DNA of 64,000 nt, taken from Neoarius graeffei (taxonomy: Eukaryota > Chordata > Actinopteri > Siluriformes > Ariidae). The notes beneath the pieces are model-generated. The model was not told where the DNA came from and did no database searches. It was given only the letters and a program-made list of their open reading frames with translations. The stretch spans positions 17,466,446 through 17,530,445 of the forward strand of contig NC_083590.1 of NCBI RefSeq assembly GCF_027579695.1, in the 5' to 3' direction. This document shows, piece after piece, positions 1 through 11,543 of the stretch. How positions within the stretch are numbered: the stretch's first letter is position 1; each line of letters starts with the position of its first letter. Both the position numbers and the translations under genes were made by a program.

Positions 1-1290
1 CCAAATCCGTTGAGAATTTTTTTTATTAATTTCGGGGGGTTGGGGTATGTTCCTTCATGCTGTTCAAACTTTATTAATGCCAACGATGTTTACACATTAT
101 TTGTAAGTCGCCATCTTTAGTCTCGTTTAAATCTTGTTGAATGTGATGTAAAATTCGTGTTATCTACATTGTTATTGGTCAAAACATCGATGTCGAGACC
201 ATAATAGCCAATCAAAACAGTTTTTACAAAGACACCCACATCTACTTGTTCTGACCCACTGGAGGTAGCGTCACAGTGCTGTTAGCTAATCAGAGGTAAC
301 ACCTTTACTGATTGCTGTTAGCCAATCAGAGGTAACATGTTTACATGTCATGAATATTAATGAGTAAGAGCTGAAATCCTGTCATTCTCCCACCACCCAC
401 TCTTCCACCAAACTAGAACAGCCTGAAACAGGAGAACCACAGCATTTTTTTTCACCAAAACCGGCTCACAGGGCATTCATTCATACTAGAGACCACCGCA
501 CAATTAATGAAAAAACGATGCAATGAGACCTTTAACTGCAGAATTTTACACATAGCTGCTGTAAGTCAGAGTTTAACTTATACTGAGTGAGTACAAAACC
601 TTGCTAATAAGAAAATATTCAAATTATTGTACAATACTGAATACTAAATTTCCTCTGTCTGTCTGAGCAAACTGATTTGAGTAGTGAGGTAAAGATTAAA
701 TTAAAACAGATTCATTCAGTTACACGATGCTGCGCTCATGTTCGAGGCTCAGCACCTTTCCAACGTCACCTTCTCCCGTTCATGAAGACCCTCGAAAAAA
801 TATCTGATGCAATTATGGCATGAAATGGGATGTGATGAGTTGCATGTAATACTATTTTTTTTCCAGGCGTTTTTGCCTCAGGGATGACAGGGGATGTATT
901 TGAAGTTCATTTTTAGTTCCTTTGATAAAAATAAATTGGCAAAATATGATCTCAGACACCTTCTTGCTATAAAATGAAAAGAAAAAAAAACTCGTGCAAA
1001 AAATGAGCTCCATAATCATGTGACAACTTTAATCTCTCATTGTGATTTTAATGTTCAGACCTGCATAAGAACTTACACAGAATCTTTGTCAAGGGCTTCA
1101 GTCTCAACCACTCAGATGTTTACATTTTGCCATTTATAAATATTCATGTTTCCTGTGAGATGACCGACTGTAATATAATGTTTTATGTTGGTGGGTTATG
1201 ATTTAAATTATTCTATGATTAAACATATCTTTATTTTATAAAAACAAAACATAAACTGAGTTTAACCTCAGTCTAAAAGTTACCACCTGA
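1..1290. other. Unannotated AT-rich intergenic DNA
   Basis: I see no gene or recognisable element. A short segment containing GTTAGC-AATCAGAGGTAAC is repeated at about 280-300 and 317-336, a small local duplication. Homopolymer A and T runs are frequent. No frame has domain-like content. Confidence 0.5.
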
Positions 1291-1296
1291 ACATAA

Positions 1297-1297
1297 T

Positions 1298-1328
<31 letters not shown>
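1297..1328. repeat. (ATT)n microsatellite before SINE copy 1
   Basis: Ten or so uninterrupted ATT units end exactly where the SINE begins. A second ATT tract follows the SINE at about 1707-1725, so the SINE sits between two tracts of the same triplet. This fits insertion into an existing microsatellite, with the flanks serving as target duplication. Confidence 0.85.
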
Positions 1329-1702
1329 GGGCGGCACGGTGGTGTAGTGGTTAGCGCTGTCGCCTCACAGCAAGAAGGTCCTGGGTTCGAGCCCCGGGGC
1401 CGGCGAGGGCCTTTCTGTGCGGAGTTTGCATGTTCTCCCCGTGTCCGCGTGGGTTTCCTCCGGGTGCTCCAGTTTCCCCCACAGTCCAAAGACATGCAGG
1501 TTAGGTTAACTGGTGACTCTAAATTGACCGTAGGTGTGAATGTGAGTGTGAATGGTTGTCTGTGTCTATGTGTCAGCCCTGTGATGACCTGGCGACTTGT
1601 CCAGGGTGTACCCCGCCTTTCGCCCGTAGTCAGCTGGGATAGGCTCCAGCTTGCCTGCGACCCTGTAGAAGGATAAAGCGGCTAGAGATAATGTGATGAT
1701 AT
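1329..1702 (+). mobile_element. V-domain tRNA SINE, tail type A, copy 1
   Basis: The head starts GGGCGGCACGGTGGTGTAG and has tRNA-like A-box (GTAGTGGTTAGCGCTGTCG) and B-box (GGGTTCGAGCCCC) segments. These are followed by the conserved central block around GTTTGCATGTTCTCCCC and AGTCCAAAGACATGCAGG seen in DANA/HE1-type SINEs (V-SINE superfamily). The tail ends near GATAAAGCGGCTAGAGATAA. Frames open through it are accidental: every copy in the window shows the same pseudo-peptides. Confidence 0.93.
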
Positions 1703-1754
1703 TATTATTATTATTATTATTATTAAATGCATTCATGTGCATAGTAAACATACA

Positions 1755-2170
1755 TGTTGTTGTTGTTGTTGTTGATGATGATGATGATGGTAGTGTAGGT
1801 GTTGTTGTTGGTGGTGTAGTTGGTAGTGTTCGTGGTGTTGATGTAAGTATTGTTGGTGGTGTTGGTGGTGGTGATGTAGGTGTTGCTGTTGTTGGTGGTG
1901 TTGATGTAGGTGTTGGTAGTATTGTTGGTGGTATTGATGTAGATGTTGCTGTTGGTGTTGTTGGTGATGGTGTTGGTGGTGGTGCTGATGTAGGTGTTGG
2001 TGTTGTTGCTGTTGTTGGTGGTGATGTAGAAGTTGCTGTTGTTGTTTTTGATGTAGGTGTTGCTGTTGGTGGTGATGGTGTTGTCGGTGGTGTTGATGTA
2101 GGTGTTGCTGTTGATGGTGTTATTAGTGGTGTTGATGTAGGTGTTGCTGTTGTTGTTGTTGGTGGTGTTA

Positions 2171-2201
<31 letters not shown>

Positions 2202-2210
2202 GGGGGAGGG
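1755..2210. repeat. Compound GTT/GGT/GAT array ending in poly-T/poly-G
   Basis: About 420 bases of imperfect three-base periodic sequence (GTTG, GGTGGT, GATGTAGGTGTT) followed by T and G homopolymers at about 2174-2215. Both strands stay open because the triplets contain no stops, which creates two artificial long frames. A 27-33 bp higher-order unit around GATGTAGGTGTTGCTGTT recurs. Confidence 0.9.
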
Positions 2211-2309
2211 GGGGTGTTTGGCCATACTTCCACTGTTTGATGTTTGTGCTCTGATTACACCAGTTTTGGACACCAATATTCAATTTAAAAAAAATGAAAA
2301 TAGTCTCTA

Positions 2310-3587
2310 GAATAAAACATCACATTTTCCTCATTTTTGTTGCTAAAATGGGAAAATATATAAAAAATTTCAGTCAGTTAGGAAAAAATGCAAAAACAAA
2401 ATTTGGGTAAAATTCCCAAATCTTACACCCTGAGTGCTGGATTAGAAGAATCAAAACATTTGAGCTGACTGACATTAAATTATAATTTTTGTTGCTGATT
2501 CTTTTAATCTGGGAGAAATTTGAATATTCTGGTTCAGGCACTTCATGAAAACATGAAAAGAAAAAAATATATAGGATATTATAAGCATTAATAGCACAGT
2601 GGAGCCGAACTCAAGCATTCCGACAGCCACTGAGTCTGTCACTGAAATGCTTGGACCCTTTAATCATTGCTTGAATATTATGGAAACCCGAGTCCAGGTC
2701 AAATACAATACTGACAAGAATCAGCAACTCAAGTGTGGTGTCTAATCAGTTGTCCAAGCTTCCCGATGCTTACATCTGTAATCTACCCTCATCTGCCTTT
2801 TCACTGATTGTACAGCAATTCCAAAGGAAGCAGAAGTGTTGTGAGAAACTAGACACTAGATTCTGCCTCTGCTTTACAGGTCACACTTGCTAAAGTTTTT
2901 GATTTAAAAAAAAAAACAGCAATAAATTTGTCATTACACGGTTTGTTGTGGCACGACTGCAGACAAACTGCGTGAATTATGCACCTCGGCATTACAGAGA
3001 GGAGAGAGTTTTCTGTTTGCTGGATTAATAACTTCATTAAAAGGCTTCGGGCGAAGTGGAAGTGAACAGTGAGGTTTTGCTCGCTCTCAACGAGCCATGA
3101 AATTACTGCACGCCCCCTGAAAATAGTAGCTGATGGAAAGGGAAAGAGCAAGTGCCAGGGGTGCAAAGAAAGTCACACACATACACATGTTCACGGTTAC
3201 TTTTACTCCACACTCGCTAGCTCTCGTACCTCTCTTTCTCTCAAACACAAACAGTGCAGTGCAGCTCGCCTTCAATATCAGTCAACATGGAGTTTCAAAA
3301 ATCTTGGAATTGGACTTTCTATATACAATAGTATGCAATGAAAAAAACCCCAAACAAATCCTTCTCGAATGGAAAAATCACATACATTTCATATATGATC
3401 ATCATTATATGAATAATGTATATGAGGGTCTATTTCTCCATGTCGTGTCCTGAACATGTGAACGCAAATCAACACCAGACATCATGAAAAAAAATGTGAT
3501 TACATGTGACAAAGAACTGAAGGGTTCATTTAGTAGCACAATCAGAGAAATATCACAATTTCTTCTTAATCGTTTAGTTTCAATAAA
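2310..3587. other. Intergenic DNA, no gene seen
   Basis: Mixed-composition sequence without a recognisable coding exon or repeat boundary. Short open frames on both strands around 2849-3450 have no family signature. The segment 3170-3250 is CACA/CTCT-rich. Confidence 0.45.
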
Positions 3588-4541
3588 ACTCACCGGCCAC
3601 TTTATTAGGAACACCCATCCACCTGCTATTTTATGCGGTTATCCATCCATCCATTATTTGTAACTGCTTATCCTGTACAGGGTCACGGGCAAGGTGGAGC
3701 CTATCCCAGCTGACTATGGGTGAGAGGTGGGTTACACCCTGGACAAGTCATCAGATCATCACAGGGCTGACACACAGAGACAAACAACCATTCACACTCA
3801 CATTCACACCGACGGTCAATTTAGAGCCACCAATTAGCCTAACCTGCATGTCTTTGGACTGTGGGGGAAACCGGAGCACCCAGAGGAAACCGGAGGACAT
3901 GGGGAGAACATGCAAACTCCACACAGAAAGGCCCTCGCCGGCCAATGGGCTCGAACCCAGAACCTTCTTGTTGTGAGGTGACAGTGCTAACCACTACACC
4001 ACCGTGCCACCTTATGCGGTTCTCTAATCAGCTGATCCCTTGATGCATCAAATCATGCAGATACAAATCAAGAGCTTCAGTTAACGTTCACAGTGTTCAA
4101 ACATCAGAATGGGAAAACTTGTGATTTCAAAGTGTGACTTTCTTTCACTGTGGTATGGGGGTTGGTTGGCACTAGATGGACTGGTTTGAGTATTTCAGAA
4201 ACTGCTGATCTCCTGGGATTTTCACACACAGCAGTCTCTAGAGTTTACACAGAATGGTGTGAAAAACTAAAAACATCGAGTGAGGGAGGGACAGTTCTGT
4301 GGGTGGAAAGTAAACAAACGCCTTGTTGATAAGAGAGGTCAGAGGAAAATGTCCCGACTGGTTCGAGCTTTTTTTGCCAGGAAGGATATAACAATTCACA
4401 GCAACTCCTTACAACTGCGGTGAGCTGAAAAACATCTCAGCATGCAACAGAAAACAGATGAGCACATTGGGTTCCACTCCTGCAGCCAAGAACAGGGATC
4501 TTAGAATCAAGAACAAGTTCCTATTAAAGTGGCCGGTGAGT
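3588..4541. mobile_element. TIR-bearing DNA element (GGCCACTTTATTAGG type), split by a SINE
   Basis: The left end reads ACTCACCGGCCACTTTATTA and the right end is its reverse complement (TAAAGTGGCCGGTGAGT, ending 4541), giving terminal inverted repeats of about 25 bp. The interior contains no intact transposase. A SINE is inserted at 3641-4011 and duplicates 10 bp of this element. I infer a non-autonomous Tc1/mariner-like element. A possible right terminus of the same family occurs at about 35506-35535. Confidence 0.75.
3641..4011 (-). mobile_element. V-domain tRNA SINE, type A, copy 2 with 10-bp target duplication
   Basis: The minus-strand copy runs from its CCATCCATCC tail (left) to the tRNA-like head ending GGTGGCAC (right). 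TTATGCGGTT occurs immediately on both sides (3631-3640 and 4012-4021), so insertion into the surrounding DNA element is directly visible. The tail belongs to the GGATGGATGG subtype rather than GAGATGAGATG. Confidence 0.95.
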
Positions 4542-4860
4542 GTAAGTAAAATGAGATATGAGCAATAAAATGTTATATAGTGTTCAAATATGTTTGCTCA
4601 AAGTAAAGCCCATGCATAATTTCTTTGAAATTCTCCTTAATATTGGGAACAGTGCAGTGCCGGCCAGTATCACCGAATATCACTGCATCAGTGTCCCAGG
4701 CACCAGATTCTAGGAATCTAAGATGACTTATGGTCTGTTAGTCAGTAAATTAACATTTATTATCAAATTGACTTAATTAATGCTAAGAATAATAAAGCTG
4801 CAAAAACGATGTTATGTAGGACACATTACCTCACTCCATAATGTGAAACGCAACACATTC

Positions 4861-5390
4861 ACCTCAGGACCGTGCACCTTACACACAACACATACCGTAC
4901 ACCTCAGGACTGTGCACCTTACACACAGCACATACACCTCAGGACTGTGCACCTTACACACAACACATACACCTCAGGACTGTGCACCTTACACACAGCA
5001 CATACACCTCAGGACTGTGCACCTTACACACAGCACATACACCTCAGGACTGTGCACCTTACACACAACACATACACCTCAGGACTGTGCACCTTACACA
5101 CAGCACATACACCTCAGGACTGTGCACCTTACACACAGCACATACACCTCAGGACTGTGCACCTTACACACAACACATACACCTCAGGACTGTGCACCTT
5201 ACACACAGCACATACACCTCAGGACTGTGCACCTTACACACAGCACATACACCTCAGGACTGTGCACCTTACACACAGCACATACACCTCAGGACTGTGC
5301 ACCTTACACACAGCACATACACCTCAGGACTGTGTACCTTACACACAACACATACACCTCAGGACTGTGCACCTTACCTTACCTTGCATA
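4861..5390. repeat. 35-bp minisatellite, about 15 copies
   Basis: The unit is ACCTCAGGACTGTGCACCTT followed by ACACACAGCACATAC (35 bp), repeated head to tail with only G/A and C/T variants (AGCACAT/AACACAT). 35 is not a multiple of three and the unit has no stop in any plus frame, so three overlapping long frames appear. They encode the same cycling peptide and are not evidence of a gene. One extra diverged unit lies at 5525-5565. Confidence 0.95.
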
Positions 5391-5740
5391 ACTTCATAAT
5401 GTGTAATATTTTATTTTATAATGTGACCCTCTCGTGCAATAATTTATAATGTGCAATACTTTATAATGTGACTCTCTCTGTGCAATACTTTATAATGTGC
5501 AATGAGCAATACCTCACTCCATAATGTGTAACACAACACATACACCTCAGGACTGTGCACCTTACCCCCCAACACCCCCCCCCCCCCTTTTTTCCCTTCC
5601 TCTCTCTCTCTCGCTCTCTCTCTCCACACTGTTTGCACTGTTATTGGAGATGCTTTAATCTCATTGTACATGTGTATAGTGACAATAAAGGCATTCTATT
5701 CTATTCTATTCTATTCTATTCTACTCTATTCTAAGTGTCT
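5391..5740 (+). mobile_element. Probable LINE 3' end with (ATTCT)n tail
   Basis: Sequence around TGTATAGTGACAATAAAGGC (about 5672-5690), followed by ATTCT repeats to about 5732, resembles the 3' end and short-repeat tail of fish L2-type LINEs. Upstream are TATAATGTG(C/A) repeats (5395-5530) and a C-run/CTCT segment (5565-5625). No reverse transcriptase frame remains. The family call is from memory and moderate. Confidence 0.5.
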
Positions 5741-6059
5741 AAGAATTAAGTATTTTAATTTCCATACTCAATATTGCATAAAGACTCATTGAAAAGGCAG
5801 AAGACCCTGTGAGAAAGCAGTCCTGGTACTGTGGCTGAAGGACTTAGCAAGTTATGAACCTGACAGCTGCTGGGACTTCGCAAATTTTGAAAACAGAATA
5901 AATTTTACATAAAATTCCTAATGTTGGACTTAAGTGGTTTTCATTGTAACTCTCATTTATTATGACGGGCAACAAGATTTTTGGTACATTTAATGCTTTA
6001 GTATTTTGTTTTGGTTTTAACTGGACTTAGCGGGTTTTGGAAATAAGGCTTTCAATTAT

Positions 6060-7795
6060 GAGTGTGAGAAAATAACATCTGAAAAATGAAACCACATATG
6101 AAAAGTTACCACATGATAAGAAGTCAACATGTGAAAATAAACTAGATCATGAAATCGCATAGAAAGAAGTAAATACAAATGAATGCTCTCCATGTGAAAA
6201 AGTAAGATTTGAAAATAAATGAATATGCAAAAATCACATGGGAAAGTAAATCAATCATCTGTAATGATCACAAGTGAAAATAAATGTGTAATAAGTATCA
6301 TGAAAATAAATGAATCATGTGAGAAAGCACATGTAAAAAGCAATGACTCATTTTAAAAAATCACATGTGAAAGTAAACTAATTATTTGTTGAAAATAAGC
6401 AAGTGTTTTTTGTCACATCTTAAAATAAATGATTCATTAAAAATCACATTTGAAAATAAACAAATTGTCAAACGAATCACATGAAAGTAAATGACATTTG
6501 TGAAAGCATACGTGAAAGTACCTTGATCATGTGAAAATAATCACATGTGAAAGTAAATGAGTTGTGTGCAAAACATCACATGTGGAAATAAATTAATCAT
6601 GTATAAAAATATATGTGAAATTAAATGAGTCATTTGTGTAAAGAATCACAGGTGAAAATAAATTAATAATTTCTCAAGAATCGCACATGAAAATAAATGA
6701 ATCTTGTGAAGAAATAATTACATGTGAAAATAAATATGAGTAATTTGTGTAAAGAATGAAAGTAAAAATAAATGAATCATTTCTAAAGAATCACATGAAA
6801 ATAAATGGATCTTGTGGAGAAATAATTACATGTGAAAATAAATGAATTGTCTGATAAAATCACATGGAAGTAAATATGTAATCATTTTTAAATTAAATGA
6901 TTACATATTTTCTTTAAAGATGATTACATATTTAATCATTTACATGTATTTATACTGATTTATTTTCACATACGATTATTTAGAAATGATTCATTATTTA
7001 CATGTGAATCTTTGCACATGACTCATTTATTTTCACATGCGATCCTTTATATATTTTCACTTGTTTCTTTATACATCACTCATTTATTTACACATGATTT
7101 GTAAAGAATCACGTGTAAATAAATGAGTGATGTATAAATAATCACATGTAAATAAATGAATAATTTCTAAAGAAACAAGTGAAAATGTGTAAAGGATCGC
7201 ATGTGAAAATAAATGAGTCATGTGCAAAGATTCACATGTAAATAAAGGAATCACTTTGAAAGAATTGTATGTGAAAATAAATCAGTCGTGCAAAAATCAT
7301 GTGTAATAAACAAGTCATGTCTAAAGAATCACATGTAAATAAACGAGTCATTTCTAAAGAATTGTGAAAAATGAGTCATGTGTAAAGATTCACATGTAAA
7401 TAAACGAGTCATTTCTAAAGAATCACATGTGAAAAATAAGTCATGTGTAAAGAATCACATGTAAATAAACGAGTCATTTCTAAAGAATCATGTGAAAAAT
7501 GAGCCATTTGTAAAGATTCACATGTAAATAAATGAGTCATTTCTAAAGAATCACGTGAAAAATGAGTCATGTGTAAAGAATCACATGTAAATAAACGAGT
7601 CATTTCTAAAGAATCACGTGAAAAATGAGTCATGTGTAAAGAATCACATGTAAATAAACGAGTCATTCTTAAAGAATCATGTGAAAAATGAGCCATTTTT
7701 AAAGATTCATATGTAAATAAATGAGTCATTTCTAAAGAATCATGTGAAAAATGAGCCATGTGTAAAGATTCACATGTGTAAAGTGCTGTGTGGTT
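6060..7795. repeat. Degenerate satellite-like array (AATCACATGTGAAAATAAATG units)
   Basis: Units of about 30-36 bp built on CACATGTGAAAATAAATGA recur for about 1.7 kb. Between about 7300 and 7790 they are organised into 63-bp higher-order units, so the minus strand stays open with a 21-residue cycle (LHMTHFSRDSLEMTRLFTCDS type). The segment 6945-7092 is inverted relative to the rest and pairs with 7098-7280. No protein should be called from the minus frame. Confidence 0.85.
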
Positions 7796-7799
7796 CATC

Positions 7800-9388
7800 A
7801 GGTCCAGAAATTTCTTTTTAATTTGATCAGTTATAATGAAATTAATTTTTTTTCCTCCAAGACTTAATTTGTTCATTTGAAACAGACAAAGATCTATTCT
7901 GGTTGATCAAGAAATCCTCGTATGAGACTGAAATCGATCTGTTCACTCATCACTGAGTTAATATTAAAATCAAATGCTACCACATACACACTCCTCACAC
8001 ACTACATAAATTAACATCGTTTCACACCTGATACTCACTGGGTACATTTCTTAATGTAATGGCTTATACATCATTCCCAGTGCCTTCACACATTATTTAC
8101 ATTTATATGAGTGAAAAATGGTGGAATGGTGTTTGATTAGCATTAGCACTTGGTAATTGATTACATTAAAAAAAATGAAAAATAAATAAACCCTTCTTGT
8201 GAGCTGATGTAGGAGTGAAGTTCCGCTGCCTTTATTGAGACATCACCTTCCTTTTGAAAAGTGCTCCATTTATCTGGCTATTAATGGGAGTTAATTACAC
8301 GTGTAAGCGCTAAACCTGAAAAGAATGATTAGCGCACTTCTCACTAGGTCATACGCAGACGAGGGAGCCTCCTGCGTCTCTGACTGTGAGCTTAATTAAT
8401 TCAGACGCCACATTAAAATTTGTTATGAATTGCTTGCTCGGGGTGTAGCCTCATTAATGAAAGCCTCGAGGGGTTGCCTGCTAATCATCGCAAACATGGC
8501 CGCTTTGCTGTCTGGGAGATTGGCATTCAGAGGTTAATCGCTGAGGACGAGCAATGGTGTCACACTTTAACCTTTAACGCTTACCGAGAACACACAAATG
8601 TGTCGGCTTCTGTGTCTTTACCTTCATCATGTGTGTGAGAGTAGAGCCAATTAATCAGGATTTATTTAACGACAAGATTATATGAGTTTACGTGTCACTA
8701 TAAAACTGGCTCATGGACAGAATGAGACAAGGATATCAGCTATAAACAGTATCACCGTTTCCTGAACATGTCTGCTGTCAAATTAACAAATCATAGAAAA
8801 AAAAAACAATAAACCAACAGCCGCTTGTTATTGTAATAGCATATGCACCACTCTTTAATGCAATCCATGATATATAATGTTGAAAAATTCGTAACATCTA
8901 AAATCTTCTTTAAACAAATTAATGTCAAATTGTCATGCTGGGAAAACTTTCTCATCTCTTTCTTTCACGTAAAATTTACAACAGTCTGTCTTCGCATCTG
9001 GAATAAATGAAGCTGATAAGTAAGGAAGAAGACCGAGGATGAGGAGTGCTGTTCTAGGAAAATCATCAGTGACAGCTGAGCGCTGTTATTGGTGTTTGGT
9101 GTAAGTATTATATCTCTGATGCCCAGCAATTTCCCGATGCTAGCAACATTTCTTTATTAATATCAGTGCTGTGGAATGTCTGCAAAACGCGTTAGCTTTG
9201 GATATCGCTTGCATTACAGCTAGTGTTAATAAGACAAAAACACAGCTTGTCATGTTCTAGAGAAACTGCAAAAAAAAAAAGAGCAAACTCATCTGTCCTG
9301 AAGCTGAAACCTTTACATGACAGCTGACACTGGAAACTCCTTCCATAAACGTTAAACAAACATCTCTGTCTCCATCTCTGTAACCATA
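7800..9388. other. Unique DNA, part of it with conserved-noncoding character
   Basis: No exon is recognised. The segment 8210-8560 is free of repeats, balanced in composition and dense in TAAT/ATTA cores (GTTAATTACACG, CTTAATTAATTC, CATTAATGAAAG, GCTAATCATCG), a texture typical of vertebrate conserved noncoding elements. The remainder is ordinary AT-rich spacer. Confidence 0.4.
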
Positions 9389-9619
9389 CAGTGGAGGAAA
9401 TAATTATTTGATCCCTTGCTGATTTTGTAAGTTTGTCCACTGACAAAGAAATGAACATTCTATAATTTTAATGGTAGGTTTATTTTAACTGGGAGAGACA
9501 AAACATCAAAAAGAAAATCCAGAAAATAACTTCATATAAAAGATATAAACTGATTTGCATTTCTTTGAGTGAAATAAGTATTTGAACCCTCTAGCAAACA
9601 AGATTTAGTATTTGGTGGC

Positions 9620-10616
9620 AAAACCCTTGTTGGCAAGCACAGCGGTCAGATGTTTCTTGTAGTTGATGACCAGGTTTGCGCACATGTCAGGAGGACTTTT
9701 GGTCCACTCCTCTTTGCAGATCATCTCTAGATCATCAAGGTTTTGAGGCTGTCACTTCGCAACTCGGAGCTTCAGCTCCCTCCATAGGTTTTCTATGGGA
9801 TTAAGGTCCGGAGACTGGCTAGGCCACTCCATGACCTTAATGTGCTTCTTCTTGAGCCACTCCTTTGTTGCCTTGGCTGTATGGTCATTGTCGTGCTGGA
9901 AGACCCATCCACAACCCATTTTCAGTGTCCTGTCAGAGGGAAGGAGGTTGTCACTCAGGATTTTACGGTACATGACCGCATCCATTCTTCTGTTGATGCG
10001 GTGAAGTAGTCCTGTGCCCTTAGTAGAGAAACACCCCCAAAGCATAATGTTTCCACCTCCATGCTTGACAGTGGGGATGGCGTTCTTTGGGTCGTAGTCA
10101 GCATTTTTCTTCCTCCAAACACGGTGAGTTGAGTTAATGCCAAAGAGCTTGATTTTGGTCTCATCTGACCACAGCACCTTCTCCCAATCACTCTCAGAAT
10201 CATTCAGGTGTTCATTGGCAAACTTGTGCCTGCACATGTGCCTTCTTGAGCAGGGGGACCTTGCGGGCACTGCAGGATTTTAATCCATTATGGCATAATG
10301 TGTTACCAATGGTTTTCTTGGTGACTGTGGTCCCAGCTGCCTTAAGATCATTCACAAGCTCCTCCCGTGTAGTTCTAGGCTGATTTCTCACCTTTCTCGT
10401 GATCCTTGATACCCCACAAGGTGAGATCTTGCGTGGGGCCCCAGACCAAGGTCGATTGATGGTCATTTTGTATTTCTTCCATTTTCGAACTATTGCGCCA
10501 ACAGTTGTCTCCTTCTCACCCAGCTTCTTGCTTATGGTTTTGTAGCCCAGTCCAGCCTTGTGAAGCTCTACAATCTTGTCCCTGACATCCTTAGACAGCT
10601 CTTTGGGCTTGCCCAT
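9620..10616 (-). pseudogene. Tc1 transposase, disabled by frameshift and nonsense codon
   Basis: The start [19 protein letters not shown] at 10616 opens a paired-like helix-turn-helix region of about 130 residues. The frame is lost near 10215-10270 and continues in another frame with WSDETK (first Asp), FQHDND (second Asp) and [11 protein letters not shown] (Glu), the DD34E catalytic set. A TGA near 9750 stands where an Arg codon is expected. Beyond it the C-terminal coding sequence (LDDLEMIC-type, then GFATKY-like) is still readable to about 9620. Two independent lesions make it inactive. Confidence 0.9.
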
Positions 10617-10632
10617 GTTGGAGAGATTGGAG

Positions 10633-10634
10633 TC

Positions 10635-10711
<77 letters not shown>
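10633..10711. repeat. (GATT)n microsatellite inside Tc1 element
   Basis: About 19 perfect tetranucleotide units directly upstream of the disabled transposase start. Expansion after insertion is the simplest reading because Tc1 elements normally have unique sequence here. Confidence 0.95.
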
Positions 10712-11035
10712 CTGTGGACTGGTGTCTTTTATACAGGTGTCAATTTAAGACAGCTGTCTTTAATGCAGGTAACGAGTTGATTAGGAGTGTCTAACTGGTC
10801 TATGGGAGCCAGAACTCTTAATGGTTGGTAGGGGATCAAATACTTATTTCACTCAACGAAATGCAAATCAATTTATATATTTTATAAAATGTGATTTTCT
10901 GGATTTTCTTTTTGATATTCTCTCTCTCACTGTTAAAATAAACCTACCCTTAAAACTATAGACTGTTCATATCTTTGCCAGTGGGCAAACTTACAAAATC
11001 AGCAAGGGATCAAATAATTATTTCCTCCACTGTAT

Positions 11036-11543
11036 TAATGTTCATGATGTCATACTTTTTATCCCTGTATAATTACATTTAATGTTATGGGATGTTTCCA
11101 TACATTATCATAGCTATAAGTAGTCATTCTCTCACCGGCCTCTCTTTTTTTCTCACCGTTATCGTGTGTCTTTCACACGCGTGTCAGACCGAGTGGAGGA
11201 TCTGGTAACGTAAACAGCACAGAACTGAGTAAATAAATCTACCCCCAGTGTGCTCCCACTCAGCCCCCACATCAGCAGATGGGTAAATAGGATAAATAGC
11301 GAAACCGACTGCAGCACCTGATGGACGCAGGAGAGAAACTGATGAAGTGTGTGATAAACAATAAGGATTGCTGATGAATCTGGGCTCTTGTGAGGGTCTG
11401 AGGTGTTGGGAGCTGAACGGAAACGTCGGTGACATTTTCAGCTCTGGTGAACTTTGTGCACTTCATTATCTTCGTTAGACAGGTGCGCACTTAATGAATG
11501 CCCCTGCTGTTTAATTAGCTCCCTGTGGGACAGCAAGCCAGAT
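11036..11543. other. Unique spacer with possible conserved noncoding segment
   Basis: No coding exon is recognised. From about 11380 the sequence becomes rich in homeobox-like cores (ACTTAATGAATG, GTTTAATTAGC) and leads into the duplicated segment that starts at 11544. Confidence 0.35.

Larger units (their letters stand above)
9389..11032 (-). mobile_element. Complete-length Tc1-like transposon with TA target sites
   Basis: The left end CAGTGGAGGAAATAATTATT and right end TTATTTCCTCCACTG are inverted and flanked by TA on both sides (9387-9388, 11033-11034). The terminal repeats are about 200 bp, giving 1,644 bp in total, the normal Tc1 size. A (TTGA)n tract expanded inside the element (10636-10711) between the repeat and the transposase start. 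The transposase on the minus strand is broken (separate entry). Confidence 0.95.

Noticed and set aside
1330-1400. tRNA gene
   Set aside because: A- and B-box-like segments belong to the SINE head; the same head is repeated across the window and no cloverleaf 3' half follows.
1566-2310. Long open frames on both strands rich in Thr/Pro or Val/Gly
   Set aside because: They follow a three-base periodic microsatellite without stop triplets; opposite frames are equally open and no domain exists.
7415-7876. 153-residue repeat protein on minus
   Set aside because: It comes from 63-bp satellite units (a multiple of three), with no start context, splice sites or homologue.
11420-11500. Minus-strand exon near 11272-11490
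   Set aside because: No splice partner or homology; the sequence looks more like noncoding regulatory DNA.
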